From positions 1 to 12,043 of the forward strand of contig DASXSZ010000059.1 of assembly GCA_036505735.1 (NCBI GenBank): a stretch of DNA of 12,043 nucleotides. Direction: 5' to 3'. The stretch comes from DASUPK01 sp036505735. GTDB taxonomy: Bacteria; Actinomycetota; Thermoleophilia; Solirubrobacterales; 70-9. The translations under genes were made by a program, and so were the position numbers. A model generated the notes under the pieces. That model was not told where the DNA came from. It saw only the letters and a list, made by a program, of their open reading frames with translations, and ran no database searches. Below, one piece after another: positions 1 through 6,836 of the stretch (within the stretch, counting starts at the first letter, position 1; each line of letters starts with the position of its first letter).

Positions 1-31
1 TCGTCCTGCCGGACACGTAAGAATCGGGCCG

Positions 32-985
32 ATGACCAGCACGCTTCCGCCGGAGGTGCGCGACGCGTTCGAGCGGTTCATCACCTGCGAGCTCACCACC
101 GTCGACGCCTCGAAGCAGCCGATCACCTGGCCGGTGACGCCGTACTACCAGCAGGGCGGCCCGACGATCGATGTCACAACCGGCCTCGGCTACCCGAAGA
201 AGGCCGACGACGCTCGCGCCCATCCGAGCGTCTCCCTTCTCTTCTCCGACCCGACGGGCTCGGGGATCGAAGGCGGGATCAACGTCCTCGTCCAGGGCAC
301 CGCGACGATCGACGACCTGGACCTGAAGGCGAACGCCGAGCGCTACCTGCGCGAGTCCGCGATCAAGCTGCCAGCGACCAAGAAGATGCATCCGCCAAAG
401 CTGATCCGCCCGGCCCTCAACTTCTACTACGCCCGTATCTACATCAAGGTGCGTCCCGAGCGGATCTTCGTCTGGCCCGACGGCGACCTGACGCAGGAGC
501 CCACGGTCCACGGCGCCCATCTCGAGGAGGTCCGCTCCGGTCACGCCGAGGAGCCCCTGGAGGAGCACGGGTACGAGGCGCCAGGTGCGCCCCCCCGGGA
601 CAGCCGGATGGAATTCCTGGAGGACCAGGAGACGGGCGTGCTGAGCTGGCTGGGGCCCGACGGCTTCCCGATCGCGGTCCGAGTCCCGATCAGTCCCGAC
701 CCTTCGAGCCGCGAGATCGAGATCGAGGCCGAGCCGGTGGGGTTGCCGGTGCTCGAGGGCCGGGCTTGCCTGACCGTCCATCGTCACGCCCCGGACTTCA
801 CCTGGCAGCGCAACATGCAGGTGCGCGGCAACCTCGTTCGCTCAGAGAGCGGCCTGCGGCTGGTGCCGCGCCGGATCGTCGGAGGATTCGAGATCCCGAA
901 GGGGCGGGGCCGCTTCCGGGACTTCATCAAGAAGGGCCCAGGGTTCTACCGGACCTACCGCCGCCGGATGCGGGAACGCAGCTAG
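32..985 (+). CDS. Two-domain FMN-binding split-barrel protein (pyridoxamine 5'-phosphate oxidase-like)
   Basis: A 317-residue soluble protein with no signal peptide or membrane segment. Residues about 10-150 read like a PPOX-type flavin split barrel: an N-terminal helix, strands around CELTTVDASKQPITWPV, a YPKKADDARAHPSVSLLFSD stretch typical of the family, then a VQGTATIDD strand. Residues about 190-290 look like a second, degenerate barrel (GVLSWLGPDGFPIAVRVP, then LEGRACLTVHRHAPDFTWQR and MQVRGNLV). A Glu/Pro-rich linker (160-190) joins them, and the C-terminus is very basic (291-316). Relatives bind FMN, F420 or haem; the substrate here cannot be told. The ATG has no clear Shine-Dalgarno. 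A TAAGAAT stretch at 18-24 could be a -10 element, in which case the transcript would be nearly leaderless, but the -35 region is outside the window. The gene is convergent with the MCE operon and overlaps its last stop codon. The family call is fairly safe; the function is not. Confidence 0.8.
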   Translation: MTSTLPPEVRDAFERFITCELTTVDASKQPITWPVTPYYQQGGPTIDVTTGLGYPKKADDARAHPSVSLLFSDPTGSGIEGGINVLVQGTATIDDLDLKANAERYLRESAIKLPATKKMHPPKLIRPALNFYYARIYIKVRPERIFVWPDGDLTQEPTVHGAHLEEVRSGHAEEPLEEHGYEAPGAPPRDSRMEFLEDQETGVLSWLGPDGFPIAVRVPISPDPSSREIEIEAEPVGLPVLEGRACLTVHRHAPDFTWQRNMQVRGNLVRSESGLRLVPRRIVGGFEIPKGRGRFRDFIKKGPGFYRTYRRRMRERS

Positions 986-1668
986 GAGCCGATCTTCGGC
1001 GGGAAGGGCTCGAGGCCGGCGTTCCACGGCCCGGCCTTGTAGATGTCGAGGTTGTTCTCCTCCATCTCACGATGGAGCTGGTCGAAGATTCCGCCCGCCG
1101 AGTGGAGGAGCTCCTTCAGCTCCTCCCTGGAGCGCTCCCTGAGGCGCCAGTGAAAGAAGAGCTGCTTCTCGGTGATGCCGAAGTCGACCTCGGCGGGGAT
1201 CCGCGTGATCCAGTCGATGAACGCCGGGCTGAACAGCTCGCGCAGCGCGACCGGGTCGTGGTCGCGCGGCACGGTCGCGATGAAGCGCCTGTTGAAGTCG
1301 ACGCTCTCGAACTCGACTCGCCGGCGGGAGTGTTGGTCGACCATGTCGGCCGGCGTGTGCTCGATCGATTCGACGTCGAAGACGGGGACCACCGTCGCCA
1401 GGTCGGGCATGTGGGCCTTGACGATCACGGCGCCCGGGAGGATCGCCTTGCGGCCGAAGCCGCCCTCCTCGTGCTCGTCGGCGTCGCACGAGGCGCCGAA
1501 GAACCCGTCGCTGAGCTCGCCCGTGAGGCGGTTGGTCCCGCCCGGGCAGAGCGCCACCGGCCCCTCCTTCGGGTTGATCCCCCCGATCTCCTCGTAACGC
1601 AGGCCCCGCTCCGAGGCGAGGCCCGAGACGATCTGCGCCCACTCCTCTGCGTCGGCCTTCGCGCTCAA
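982..1668 (-). CDS. Conserved protein of unknown function at the end of the MCE operon (DUF3137-like C-terminal part)
   Basis: A 228-residue cytosolic-looking protein with no signal peptide or membrane segment. Residues 1-75 hold a Gly/Cys-containing section (YEEIGGINPKEGPVALCPGG, then GFFGASCDADEHEEGG, with C41 and C61). Residues 92-175 (VVPVFDVESIEHT, VEFESVDFNRRFIATVP, ALRELFSPAFIDWI, VDFGITEKQLFFHW) resemble the FES(V)EFNRRF...LL(S)P.F..WL pattern I associate with DUF3137-type proteins. Residues 176-205 are a charged helix. I do not know a function. The start is TTG (1668-1666), overlapping the SCP2 stop as TTGA. There is no good Shine-Dalgarno, so translation is probably coupled to the SCP2 gene. 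An internal GTG or other start is possible but would lose conserved-looking sequence. Its position after six MCE genes and an SCP2 gene suggests a lipid-handling role, which is inference. The stop TAG forms a CTAG palindrome with the stop of the facing gene. Confidence 0.85.
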   Translation of the reverse strand: MSAKADAEEWAQIVSGLASERGLRYEEIGGINPKEGPVALCPGGTNRLTGELSDGFFGASCDADEHEEGGFGRKAILPGAVIVKAHMPDLATVVPVFDVESIEHTPADMVDQHSRRRVEFESVDFNRRFIATVPRDHDPVALRELFSPAFIDWITRIPAEVDFGITEKQLFFHWRLRERSREELKELLHSAGGIFDQLHREMEENNLDIYKAGPWNAGLEPFPPKIGS

Positions 1669-2084
1669 TCGATGTTGACCAGGTCCTCGCGGCCGTCGGC
1701 CTCGAGCTGGGCCTTGTAGCGCGGGTAGACCGGTTTCGTCAGTGGCACGAGCTTGAGGATCTTGGCGACCGGGCCGCTGGCCTTGATCTGGCCGCGCGCG
1801 AGGGCCACGGTCACGTTCACTCTGCCGAGCCAGAAACGGTGGGCCGTGTCGGCCTCCATGCTCATCACGACCTCTGGCTCCATGTCCGTCTCCCCGAATT
1901 CGACGTCCGCGGGCTGATCCTCCTGCAGCCGGACGGTGATCGGCGAATCCGGCTCGCGGTGCTCGTACCGGACGACCGTATTCGCCTTCCGGAACTTTGG
2001 CCCCAGATCCTCGTCGGCGGCGAGATTGACGAACAGCTTGCCGATCGTGTCATAGACCTCCTGGGCGTCTTTGAAGTACGCCAC
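1665..2084 (-). CDS. SCP2 sterol-binding domain protein (small cytosolic lipid carrier)
   Basis: A 139-residue single-domain protein without signal peptide or membrane segment. It fits the SCP2 fold: an N-terminal helix (FKDAQEVYDTIGKLFVNLA, residues 4-22), a beta sheet (TVVRYEHREPDSPITVRLQ and EVVMSMEADTAHRFWLG), then the diagnostic ARGQIKASGPVAKILKLVP (96-114), like the G.IKV.G....LKL motif lining the lipid pocket. SCP2 domains bind sterols, fatty acids or acyl-CoA. The start chosen is GTG at 2084, giving VAYFKDAQ, because GGGAGGT lies 4 nt upstream and homologs I recall begin this way. A longer open frame to 2219 would add an Arg/Ser-rich stretch running into MCE-6 and is unlikely. The gene lies 55 bp after MCE-6 and overlaps the next gene by 4 bp. 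Inferred role: taking up lipid delivered by the MCE conduit or passing it to catabolism. Confidence 0.85.
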   Translation of the reverse strand: MAYFKDAQEVYDTIGKLFVNLAADEDLGPKFRKANTVVRYEHREPDSPITVRLQEDQPADVEFGETDMEPEVVMSMEADTAHRFWLGRVNVTVALARGQIKASGPVAKILKLVPLTKPVYPRYKAQLEADGREDLVNID

Positions 2085-2090
2085 TCTCAC

Positions 2091-2105
2091 CTCCCGGTCG
2101 GGGAG
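2091..2105 (-). promoter_or_regulatory. Small hairpin covering the Shine-Dalgarno of the SCP2 gene
   Basis: On the minus strand CTCCC-CGACC-GGGAG forms a perfect 5-bp stem with a 5-nt loop. The right arm is part of the GGGAGG ribosome-binding site of the GTG start at 2084. Folded, it would mask the site; ribosomes finishing MCE-6 about 35 nt upstream might open it. The hairpin is short and could be chance in GC-rich DNA. Confidence 0.3.
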
Positions 2106-2110
2106 AGCCA

Positions 2111-2116
2111 ATCCTA
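2111..2116 (-). promoter_or_regulatory. Candidate -10 box of an internal promoter ahead of the SCP2 gene
   Basis: TAGGAT on the minus strand matches the actinobacterial sigma-A -10 pattern TAGRRT and lies in the 55-bp gap between MCE-6 and the SCP2 gene. Transcription would begin near 2104, giving a leader of about 20 nt that carries the Shine-Dalgarno hairpin. The -35 region is poor: only TCGAGC, with 3 of 6 matches at 16-nt spacing. Six-base matches are easily met by chance. Confidence 0.25.
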
Positions 2117-2139
2117 TTGAGGCGTCGCGGCCGCTCGAC

Positions 2140-3801
2140 TCACTGATCCGGCAGGACCTCGGGGATGCTGCCGCCGCCGAACGCGGCCGGGAAGTTCGGC
2201 GCGATCGTGCAGGCGGCATACGCCGAGGGCCCAGGCGGGTTGAGCGGGTAGCCCGGGAAGTTCGGGCCGACCATCTGCGGAACCGTCGGGTTCTCGTCCG
2301 ACGAGAAGGGGAACTGACCGCTCTCCTCCTGCGGCGCCGGGGTCGAGGGCGGGTTGTGGGTGACGGGCTGTCCGCCGAAGGTGTTGTTGCAGTCGTGGCT
2401 CGGGAAGATCTCGCCCTGCGAGCTCGAGTACTCGTTGCCGATCGCGAACGGCTGCAGGTAGCCGTTACCTCGGTTGGTGGCGAGGCGCTTCTGGTAGACG
2501 GACAGGCTCTCGGCCGTGAAGATCGTCATCTGCCGCGAGAGGTGCAGCGGCGCCTGCTGCCCCGACTGGAAGGGCAGGAAGTCGGCGGTGGACGATGACG
2601 GGTTCGCGAGGAAGTCGGTGACAACCGGCGCCTGATAGTCGAGCCAGCGGACGAACGGGTTGAAGTTCGCCAGGAACGGATCGAGGCCGTCCATGACGGG
2701 GCGCAGCTCGCGCAGGAAGCTGCTCAGCGAGGGGAGCCCCGTGGCCGACGCCTTGATCAGCGGGTCGAGGTTCTGGAAGAGGGTGTGCGCCTCGGGTGCG
2801 AGCCTGCGCACGTCGCGCAGCGTCGGGCTCAGGTCGCGGGCGACCGGCCTCAGGTCGTGGAACACCGGGCGCGCGTCCTCGGCGAAGCCCTTCAGCCTGT
2901 CGAGCGTGAGCCGGCTCTCGTTCTCGAACGTCGGGAGGATCTTGAAGGTGTCCGCGAGCGCCTTGCTCTGCGAGGCGAGGGCGCCAAAGGTGCGGTTGCC
3001 GCCCACGATCGCCCCGGCGAGCGCCTGGTCATGCGCGGTCAGCGCGGCGAAGACGTCGCCGGTGTCGTGCACCAGGGTTCGCAGCGACTGCTCCTGGCGG
3101 CGCAGCGTGCCGAGCACGTCGCTGGCGTCCGAGGCGAACGGGCCGAGGTTGCCGAACGCGTCGTTCAGCGACTGGCCCTGGCCGTTGATTGCGAGGCCCG
3201 CGTTCTGCATCCAGGACTGGAACGCCTCCCGTGTGGGCTTGTCGAAGCCCTGGAAGATCTCGTCGATCTGGGTCTGGTCCTGGACCTGGGTCTGCGCGAG
3301 GTGCCCGCCCTCGGGGATCGGCTGCGGCGCATCGTCGCCCGAGAGCTGGCCGACGTCGATCGAGCTGGACTGCGCATTGACGTTGCCAGCGGTCTCGCCC
3401 GGCTGGACCTGGCTGCCGGTTGTCAGCTCGATGTAGGTCTCGCCGAGCAGTGTCTTCTGGCGGAGGATCGCCTCCGCGTCCGAGGAGATCGGCGCGTACT
3501 GCGGCTCGATCTCGATCGTCGCCCGGGTGGTGTTGCAAGTCTCCGGGTCCTGCTGGCACTCGCTGTCCGGAGCCAGGCCGATGTCCTTCACCTTGCCGAC
3601 CGAGACGCCGCCGATCCGCACGTCGGCTTCCTTCTGGAGGGTGATCGCCTCGGGGAAGTCGGCCGTGAACCGGTAGCTCTCGGGCTTGAACGGGACCGGT
3701 CCGCCGAAGGTCACCCAGAGGAAGAGCAGCAGCCCGAAGCAGGACAGCGTGAAGCCGACCGCCACCAGGATGCGTCCTATCGAGGGAGCCTGCTTCTGCA
3801 T
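2140..3801 (-). CDS. MCE family protein, sixth of six (MCE-6)
   Basis: A 553-residue envelope protein with one membrane anchor (about 11-31). The MCE/MlaD domain covers about 42-128, with core VRIGGVSVGKVKDI (61-74) and second signature AILRQKTLLGETYIEL (111-126). An insertion with two cysteines (C82, C89) lies between these. A long linker (130-178) leads into the helical region opened by IDEIFQGFDKPTREAFQSWM (179-198) and running to about 375, rich in LRPV...RDL repeats. A conserved-looking segment follows (MTIFTAESLSVYQKRLATN, 425-443), then a Pro/Asn/Ser-rich tail with C471 and C531. A cysteine in the membrane segment (C21, in TLSC) does not make a proper lipobox. It is expected to be one subunit of a heterohexameric lipid-transport tube anchored in the cytoplasmic membrane. 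The ATG start has GGAGAGGCGG upstream and lies 26 bp after MCE-5. Confidence 0.92.
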   Translation of the reverse strand: MQKQAPSIGRILVAVGFTLSCFGLLLFLWVTFGGPVPFKPESYRFTADFPEAITLQKEADVRIGGVSVGKVKDIGLAPDSECQQDPETCNTTRATIEIEPQYAPISSDAEAILRQKTLLGETYIELTTGSQVQPGETAGNVNAQSSSIDVGQLSGDDAPQPIPEGGHLAQTQVQDQTQIDEIFQGFDKPTREAFQSWMQNAGLAINGQGQSLNDAFGNLGPFASDASDVLGTLRRQEQSLRTLVHDTGDVFAALTAHDQALAGAIVGGNRTFGALASQSKALADTFKILPTFENESRLTLDRLKGFAEDARPVFHDLRPVARDLSPTLRDVRRLAPEAHTLFQNLDPLIKASATGLPSLSSFLRELRPVMDGLDPFLANFNPFVRWLDYQAPVVTDFLANPSSSTADFLPFQSGQQAPLHLSRQMTIFTAESLSVYQKRLATNRGNGYLQPFAIGNEYSSSQGEIFPSHDCNNTFGGQPVTHNPPSTPAPQEESGQFPFSSDENPTVPQMVGPNFPGYPLNPPGPSAYAACTIAPNFPAAFGGGSIPEVLPDQ

Positions 3802-3827
3802 CTAGTCCGCCTCTCCGCTCATCCGGG

Positions 3828-5162
3828 TCATGTCGGACACACTCCGCTCGAGAAGAGCTTGTCGAGGCCGGTGATCTCTCCGATCGGCGACAACGGGCTG
3901 GTGTCGAGGATGTCCCGCGCGGTGTTGCACGTGAGCACCAGATAGACGTGGCGGTAGACGCCGTGCGCGTCCTGCGAGGAGAAGGTGCTGTTGCCGACGT
4001 GGGCGAGCCAGCCGAGCCAGTAGAGGTAGCCCTCGTCGCGGCCCGAGGTACCCGGCGACTCCGCGCCGTTCGGGTTGTAGGCCGCCATGTTGAAGAGCTT
4101 GTTGAGCTTCTCCCCCACGGTGGTCAGCCGCGGGGTGGCGTTGACGAGGTTCTGCGCGGCGGGCCGCAGGTTGCGAACCGGCTCGCGGGCGTTGCGGACG
4201 AACGGGCGGATGTCCTGCTTGACCGGCTCGATGGTCGTCTTCGCGAGGTTGCCGAGGGAGTCGTTGATCGGCTTCAGCTTCCGCGCGAAGGGCCGCAGGC
4301 TGTTGATCGCCGGCCCGAGGACGGTGGCGAGCTGATCGGTCTTGGTGAGCGCTACCCGGGTCGTGCTCAGCGTCGGCCCGAGCAGCGCGACCGAGCGCTG
4401 CAGGTCCGGCGCCTGGCTGGCGATCGCCCCGAGGGCCTGGTCCGATGCCGAGACCAGCTGCTCGATGCCCTGGCCGTCCTGTCCGACGCGGCCCCAGAGC
4501 AGGTTCATGTTGTGGATCAGGGTGGCGAGGTTCTCCTTGCGCTTGGCGACCTGGCTGTTGAGGCGCGCGAGTCCCCTGTTGATGGGCCCGAGGCTGCCGA
4601 GCAGCTTGCCGAGGTCCCGTCCGCGGCCCTGGAGGCCAAGGCCTCCCTGTGTCAGCAGCAGGCGCAGGTACGCGCGATTGTCCGTGTCGAGCGCCGACAG
4701 GATCTGGTCGACGTTCGTGTCGGGCGCCGTGTTCGCGACCGGAATCGTGTCGCCGTTCTGGTACTCGTCGTCGTTCGAATTGGGGTCGTAGTTCGTGCCC
4801 GGGTCGAGCTCGAGGAACATGTCCTTGAGGCCCGTCTTCGGGCGCAGCAGGATCGTGGCGTCCCTGTAGACGGGCAGGAACTTGCGATCGATGGCCATCG
4901 TCACGGTCGCGTGCCCGTTCTCGTAGTCGACCGCGTCGATGTCGCCGACCCGGACCCCAGCCACGCGCACCGTCTGCCCCTGCCCCGGGGTGACGGCCTG
5001 GGCGGTGGTCAGATCGGCCTTCAGCTCGAAGGGCTTCTCCTCGAGCAGTGGGATCCTGAGACGCTGGTTCTGGACGATGATGTAGGTCGCGACCAGGCCG
5101 ACGATCAGCAGCCCCAGGATGGCCAGGAAGTCGCGCAGGTGGTCTCGGATGGCCTTGCGCAT
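3828..5162 (-). CDS. MCE family protein, fifth of six (MCE-5)
   Basis: A 444-residue protein, the smallest of the six. A membrane anchor (10-30) is followed by the MCE domain (about 43-122) with core VRVAGVRVGDIDAV (65-78) and second signature ATILLRPKTGLKDMFLELDP (102-121), the closest to consensus in this set. The helical region starts at VDQILSALDTDNRAYLRLLL (151-170) and runs to about 355 with repeated LRPFARKLKP-type segments. The C-terminus is compact and aromatic (GYLYWLGWLAHVGN, 378-391), followed by C412 and C442, and lacks the long low-complexity tail of the other five. I chose ATG at 5162 because it forms TGATG with the MCE-4 stop and gives the short basic lead MRKAIRDHLRDF before the anchor. 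The open frame extends 24 codons further into MCE-4 (to 5234) but that extension looks non-coding. Mycobacterial MceE proteins are often lipoproteins; this one has no lipobox. It is inferred to be a subunit of the MCE tube. Confidence 0.9.
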   Translation of the reverse strand: MRKAIRDHLRDFLAILGLLIVGLVATYIIVQNQRLRIPLLEEKPFELKADLTTAQAVTPGQGQTVRVAGVRVGDIDAVDYENGHATVTMAIDRKFLPVYRDATILLRPKTGLKDMFLELDPGTNYDPNSNDDEYQNGDTIPVANTAPDTNVDQILSALDTDNRAYLRLLLTQGGLGLQGRGRDLGKLLGSLGPINRGLARLNSQVAKRKENLATLIHNMNLLWGRVGQDGQGIEQLVSASDQALGAIASQAPDLQRSVALLGPTLSTTRVALTKTDQLATVLGPAINSLRPFARKLKPINDSLGNLAKTTIEPVKQDIRPFVRNAREPVRNLRPAAQNLVNATPRLTTVGEKLNKLFNMAAYNPNGAESPGTSGRDEGYLYWLGWLAHVGNSTFSSQDAHGVYRHVYLVLTCNTARDILDTSPLSPIGEITGLDKLFSSGVCPT

Positions 5163-6835
5163 CAGCCCTGGGCCCCCTTCGGCAGCGGAACGTGCGGCAA
5201 GCTGCTCCCGCTCGTCTTGCCCAGCGCATCCCATGCCTCGACCCAGCTGGTGTATTGCTGGCGCGCCTGGTCGATCAGCTGATTGCCCTCAGCCGTCTGG
5301 CCGCTCTGCTTCAGCTTCTGGCCGTTCTGGAGCTGCAGCAGGATGTCGGCGTAGCGCTTGCGCAGGCTCTGCTCCTGCGCCGAGTAGGCGCCAGTCCCGC
5401 TGCTGCTCGCAGCGTTGGTGGTCGGCGCCGACCCGACGTCGCTTTGCAGGTCGGGTGGCTCCTGGGTCTCGCAGGGGACGTCTGGGCGGAACGGAGTCTT
5501 CGCCGAGGACTGCTTGGCGGGCTGCGAGCCCTGGAACGAGAATGGGACCACGCCGGTGAGCGGATCGGGGAGGTCCGGGCTGGTGAACGGTGCGATCGTG
5601 TTCGTGCCACCGCCGCCGAGGACGCGGAACTCCTGCCCGTTGCCGTCGCCCGAGCGGCTCTCGCCGGCGACGCCGCTGAGCCCGTACGCGGTCTCCTGGT
5701 AGACCTTGGCCGCCGGCGGGTCGCTGTCGCTGTTGGGGATCGGGGTGTTGCTCCACGGGATGACGACGTTGTTGAAGCAGGAGGAGAGCGCCCGGGCCTG
5801 CTCGAGGAACGGCAGTGATGCGCTGCTGAGCGCCGCCAGGTCCGGGATCGTCGGCCGCAGGTCTTTGACGAGGCCGCGCAGCTCCGGCTTTGAGATCAGC
5901 TGGCGGAGCTGCCCGATCCACGGGTTGGCGTAATCCAGCGCCGAGTTCGCGGACTTCACGCCGGGCAGGGCCTCGCGGGCGAAGGCCCGCAGGGGCGGGA
6001 AGTCGCGGTTCAGCTTGAAGAGCGCGGGCCGTCCGACCGCGAGCACCTGGGGCAGCTCCACGATCGCGTCGCGCAGCGAGGCCTGGTCGGAGGCGAGGGA
6101 GCCGCTGACCGTGTTCAGGTTGGTGATCAGACCCTGCAGGTGAGTGCTGTTCTGGTTGAGCTCCCTGGCGACGATGTCCAGGTTGGAGACGAAGCCCGCC
6201 AGGTCGCCGGGCTGGGTCCCGAGCAGCGCCTCGTTGACCTCCGACGAGTACCGGAAGGCCGCGGGCGAGGTCCGGAAGGACTCCTGGAAGCCCTCGGCGC
6301 CGCCGTACTTGTCGAGGGCGTCGCCGAACTCCTTCAGGAAGATCTGGAGGTCCTGGCGCACCGGCTGCTGCAGCGAGGTGAGGACCTGGTCGAACTGGAC
6401 CGAGTTCGATGTCTGATTCTCGGGCACGACCGAGCCGCTGTGGAGCTCGGGCGCCCCCGGGCTGCCGGGGTGCAGGTCGACGAACAGGTTCCCCTCGAGG
6501 AAGAGCCGCGGCCGCAGCTGCAAGGTCGCGTCCTGGCGAACCGGCAGCGCGCTGTCCTTCAGGTCCATGGTCACGACGGCCGCGTCCTCACCGTTGCCGT
6601 TCGCGTCCGTCAGGTGCTGGACGTCGCTGACCTTGCCGACGTCGACGCCGGAGATCCGCACCGGGCTCTTGGCGCGGATGTTCTGCGCGTCCGCGAAGAC
6701 CGCCTTGAGCTGATAGCCGTGGCCGGTGAAGGGGATCGACTTCGTGAAGGCCAGGTAGAAGCCGACGAAGGTCAGCACGATCGCGATCAGGCCGATCTGG
6801 AAGTTTGAGAGGCGCCTGCTGTGGTTGGGGTTCAT
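5162..6835 (-). CDS. MCE family protein, fourth of six (MCE-4)
   Basis: A 557-residue protein with a membrane anchor at 14-33 and an MCE domain at about 41-124: core VRISGVDVGKVSDV (59-72) and second signature ATLQLRPRLFLEGNLFVDLH (103-122). The helical region begins FDQVLTSLQQPVRQDLQIFL (148-167) and continues to about 350. After it comes a segment I associate with actinobacterial MCE proteins (LLGTQP...DLAGF, then FLEQARALSSCFNNVVIPW, 343-361). The tail is Gly/Ser/Pro-rich (370-480). Unusually, it ends in a charged helical, possibly coiled-coil segment (about 484-538, QEQSLRKRYADILLQLQNGQ onward). The ATG follows the MCE-3 stop by 1 nt (TGAgATG) with a G-rich stretch upstream, and the stop overlaps the MCE-5 start by 1 nt (TGATG), so this gene sits in the middle of a tightly coupled trio. 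Expected role: subunit of the lipid-transport hexamer. Confidence 0.92.
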   Translation of the reverse strand: MNPNHSRRLSNFQIGLIAIVLTFVGFYLAFTKSIPFTGHGYQLKAVFADAQNIRAKSPVRISGVDVGKVSDVQHLTDANGNGEDAAVVTMDLKDSALPVRQDATLQLRPRLFLEGNLFVDLHPGSPGAPELHSGSVVPENQTSNSVQFDQVLTSLQQPVRQDLQIFLKEFGDALDKYGGAEGFQESFRTSPAAFRYSSEVNEALLGTQPGDLAGFVSNLDIVARELNQNSTHLQGLITNLNTVSGSLASDQASLRDAIVELPQVLAVGRPALFKLNRDFPPLRAFAREALPGVKSANSALDYANPWIGQLRQLISKPELRGLVKDLRPTIPDLAALSSASLPFLEQARALSSCFNNVVIPWSNTPIPNSDSDPPAAKVYQETAYGLSGVAGESRSGDGNGQEFRVLGGGGTNTIAPFTSPDLPDPLTGVVPFSFQGSQPAKQSSAKTPFRPDVPCETQEPPDLQSDVGSAPTTNAASSSGTGAYSAQEQSLRKRYADILLQLQNGQKLKQSGQTAEGNQLIDQARQQYTSWVEAWDALGKTSGSSLPHVPLPKGAQG

Positions 6836-6836
6836 C

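Noticed and set aside
590..596. Run of seven C in the split-barrel gene as a possible frameshift or phase-variation site
   Set aside because: The reading frame continues with sensible protein sequence on both sides, and the run lies in a Pro-containing linker (GAPPRD), so there is no sign of a break.
766..1719. 317-codon plus-strand open frame over the end of the split-barrel gene and the unknown gene
   Set aside because: Runs antisense to a well-supported gene and out of frame with the split-barrel gene; composition is Arg/Glu/Leu-biased with no domain.
2085..2219. Longer N-terminus for the SCP2 protein
   Set aside because: Would add 45 Arg/Ser-rich residues overlapping the end of MCE-6; the GTG at 2084 has a good ribosome-binding site and gives a normal SCP2 length.
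2785..3945. 386-codon open frame on the plus strand opposite MCE-6
   Set aside because: Same antisense composition bias; it crosses the MCE-6/MCE-5 junction and shows no family features.
3802..5229. 475-codon minus-strand open frame overlapping MCE-5 in another frame
   Set aside because: Arg/Pro/Gly-rich shadow sequence. The frame ending at 3828 has the membrane anchor and MCE motifs.
5163..5234. Longer N-terminus for MCE-5
   Set aside because: The extra 24 residues lie inside MCE-4 and look non-coding; ATG at 5162 gives the TGATG junction and a normal basic lead before the anchor.
3948..5282. 444-codon open frame on the plus strand opposite MCE-5
   Set aside because: Its translation is Arg/Val/Leu/Asp-rich repetition typical of the antisense of GC-rich genes, it has no recognisable domain, and the opposite strand carries a clear MCE protein.
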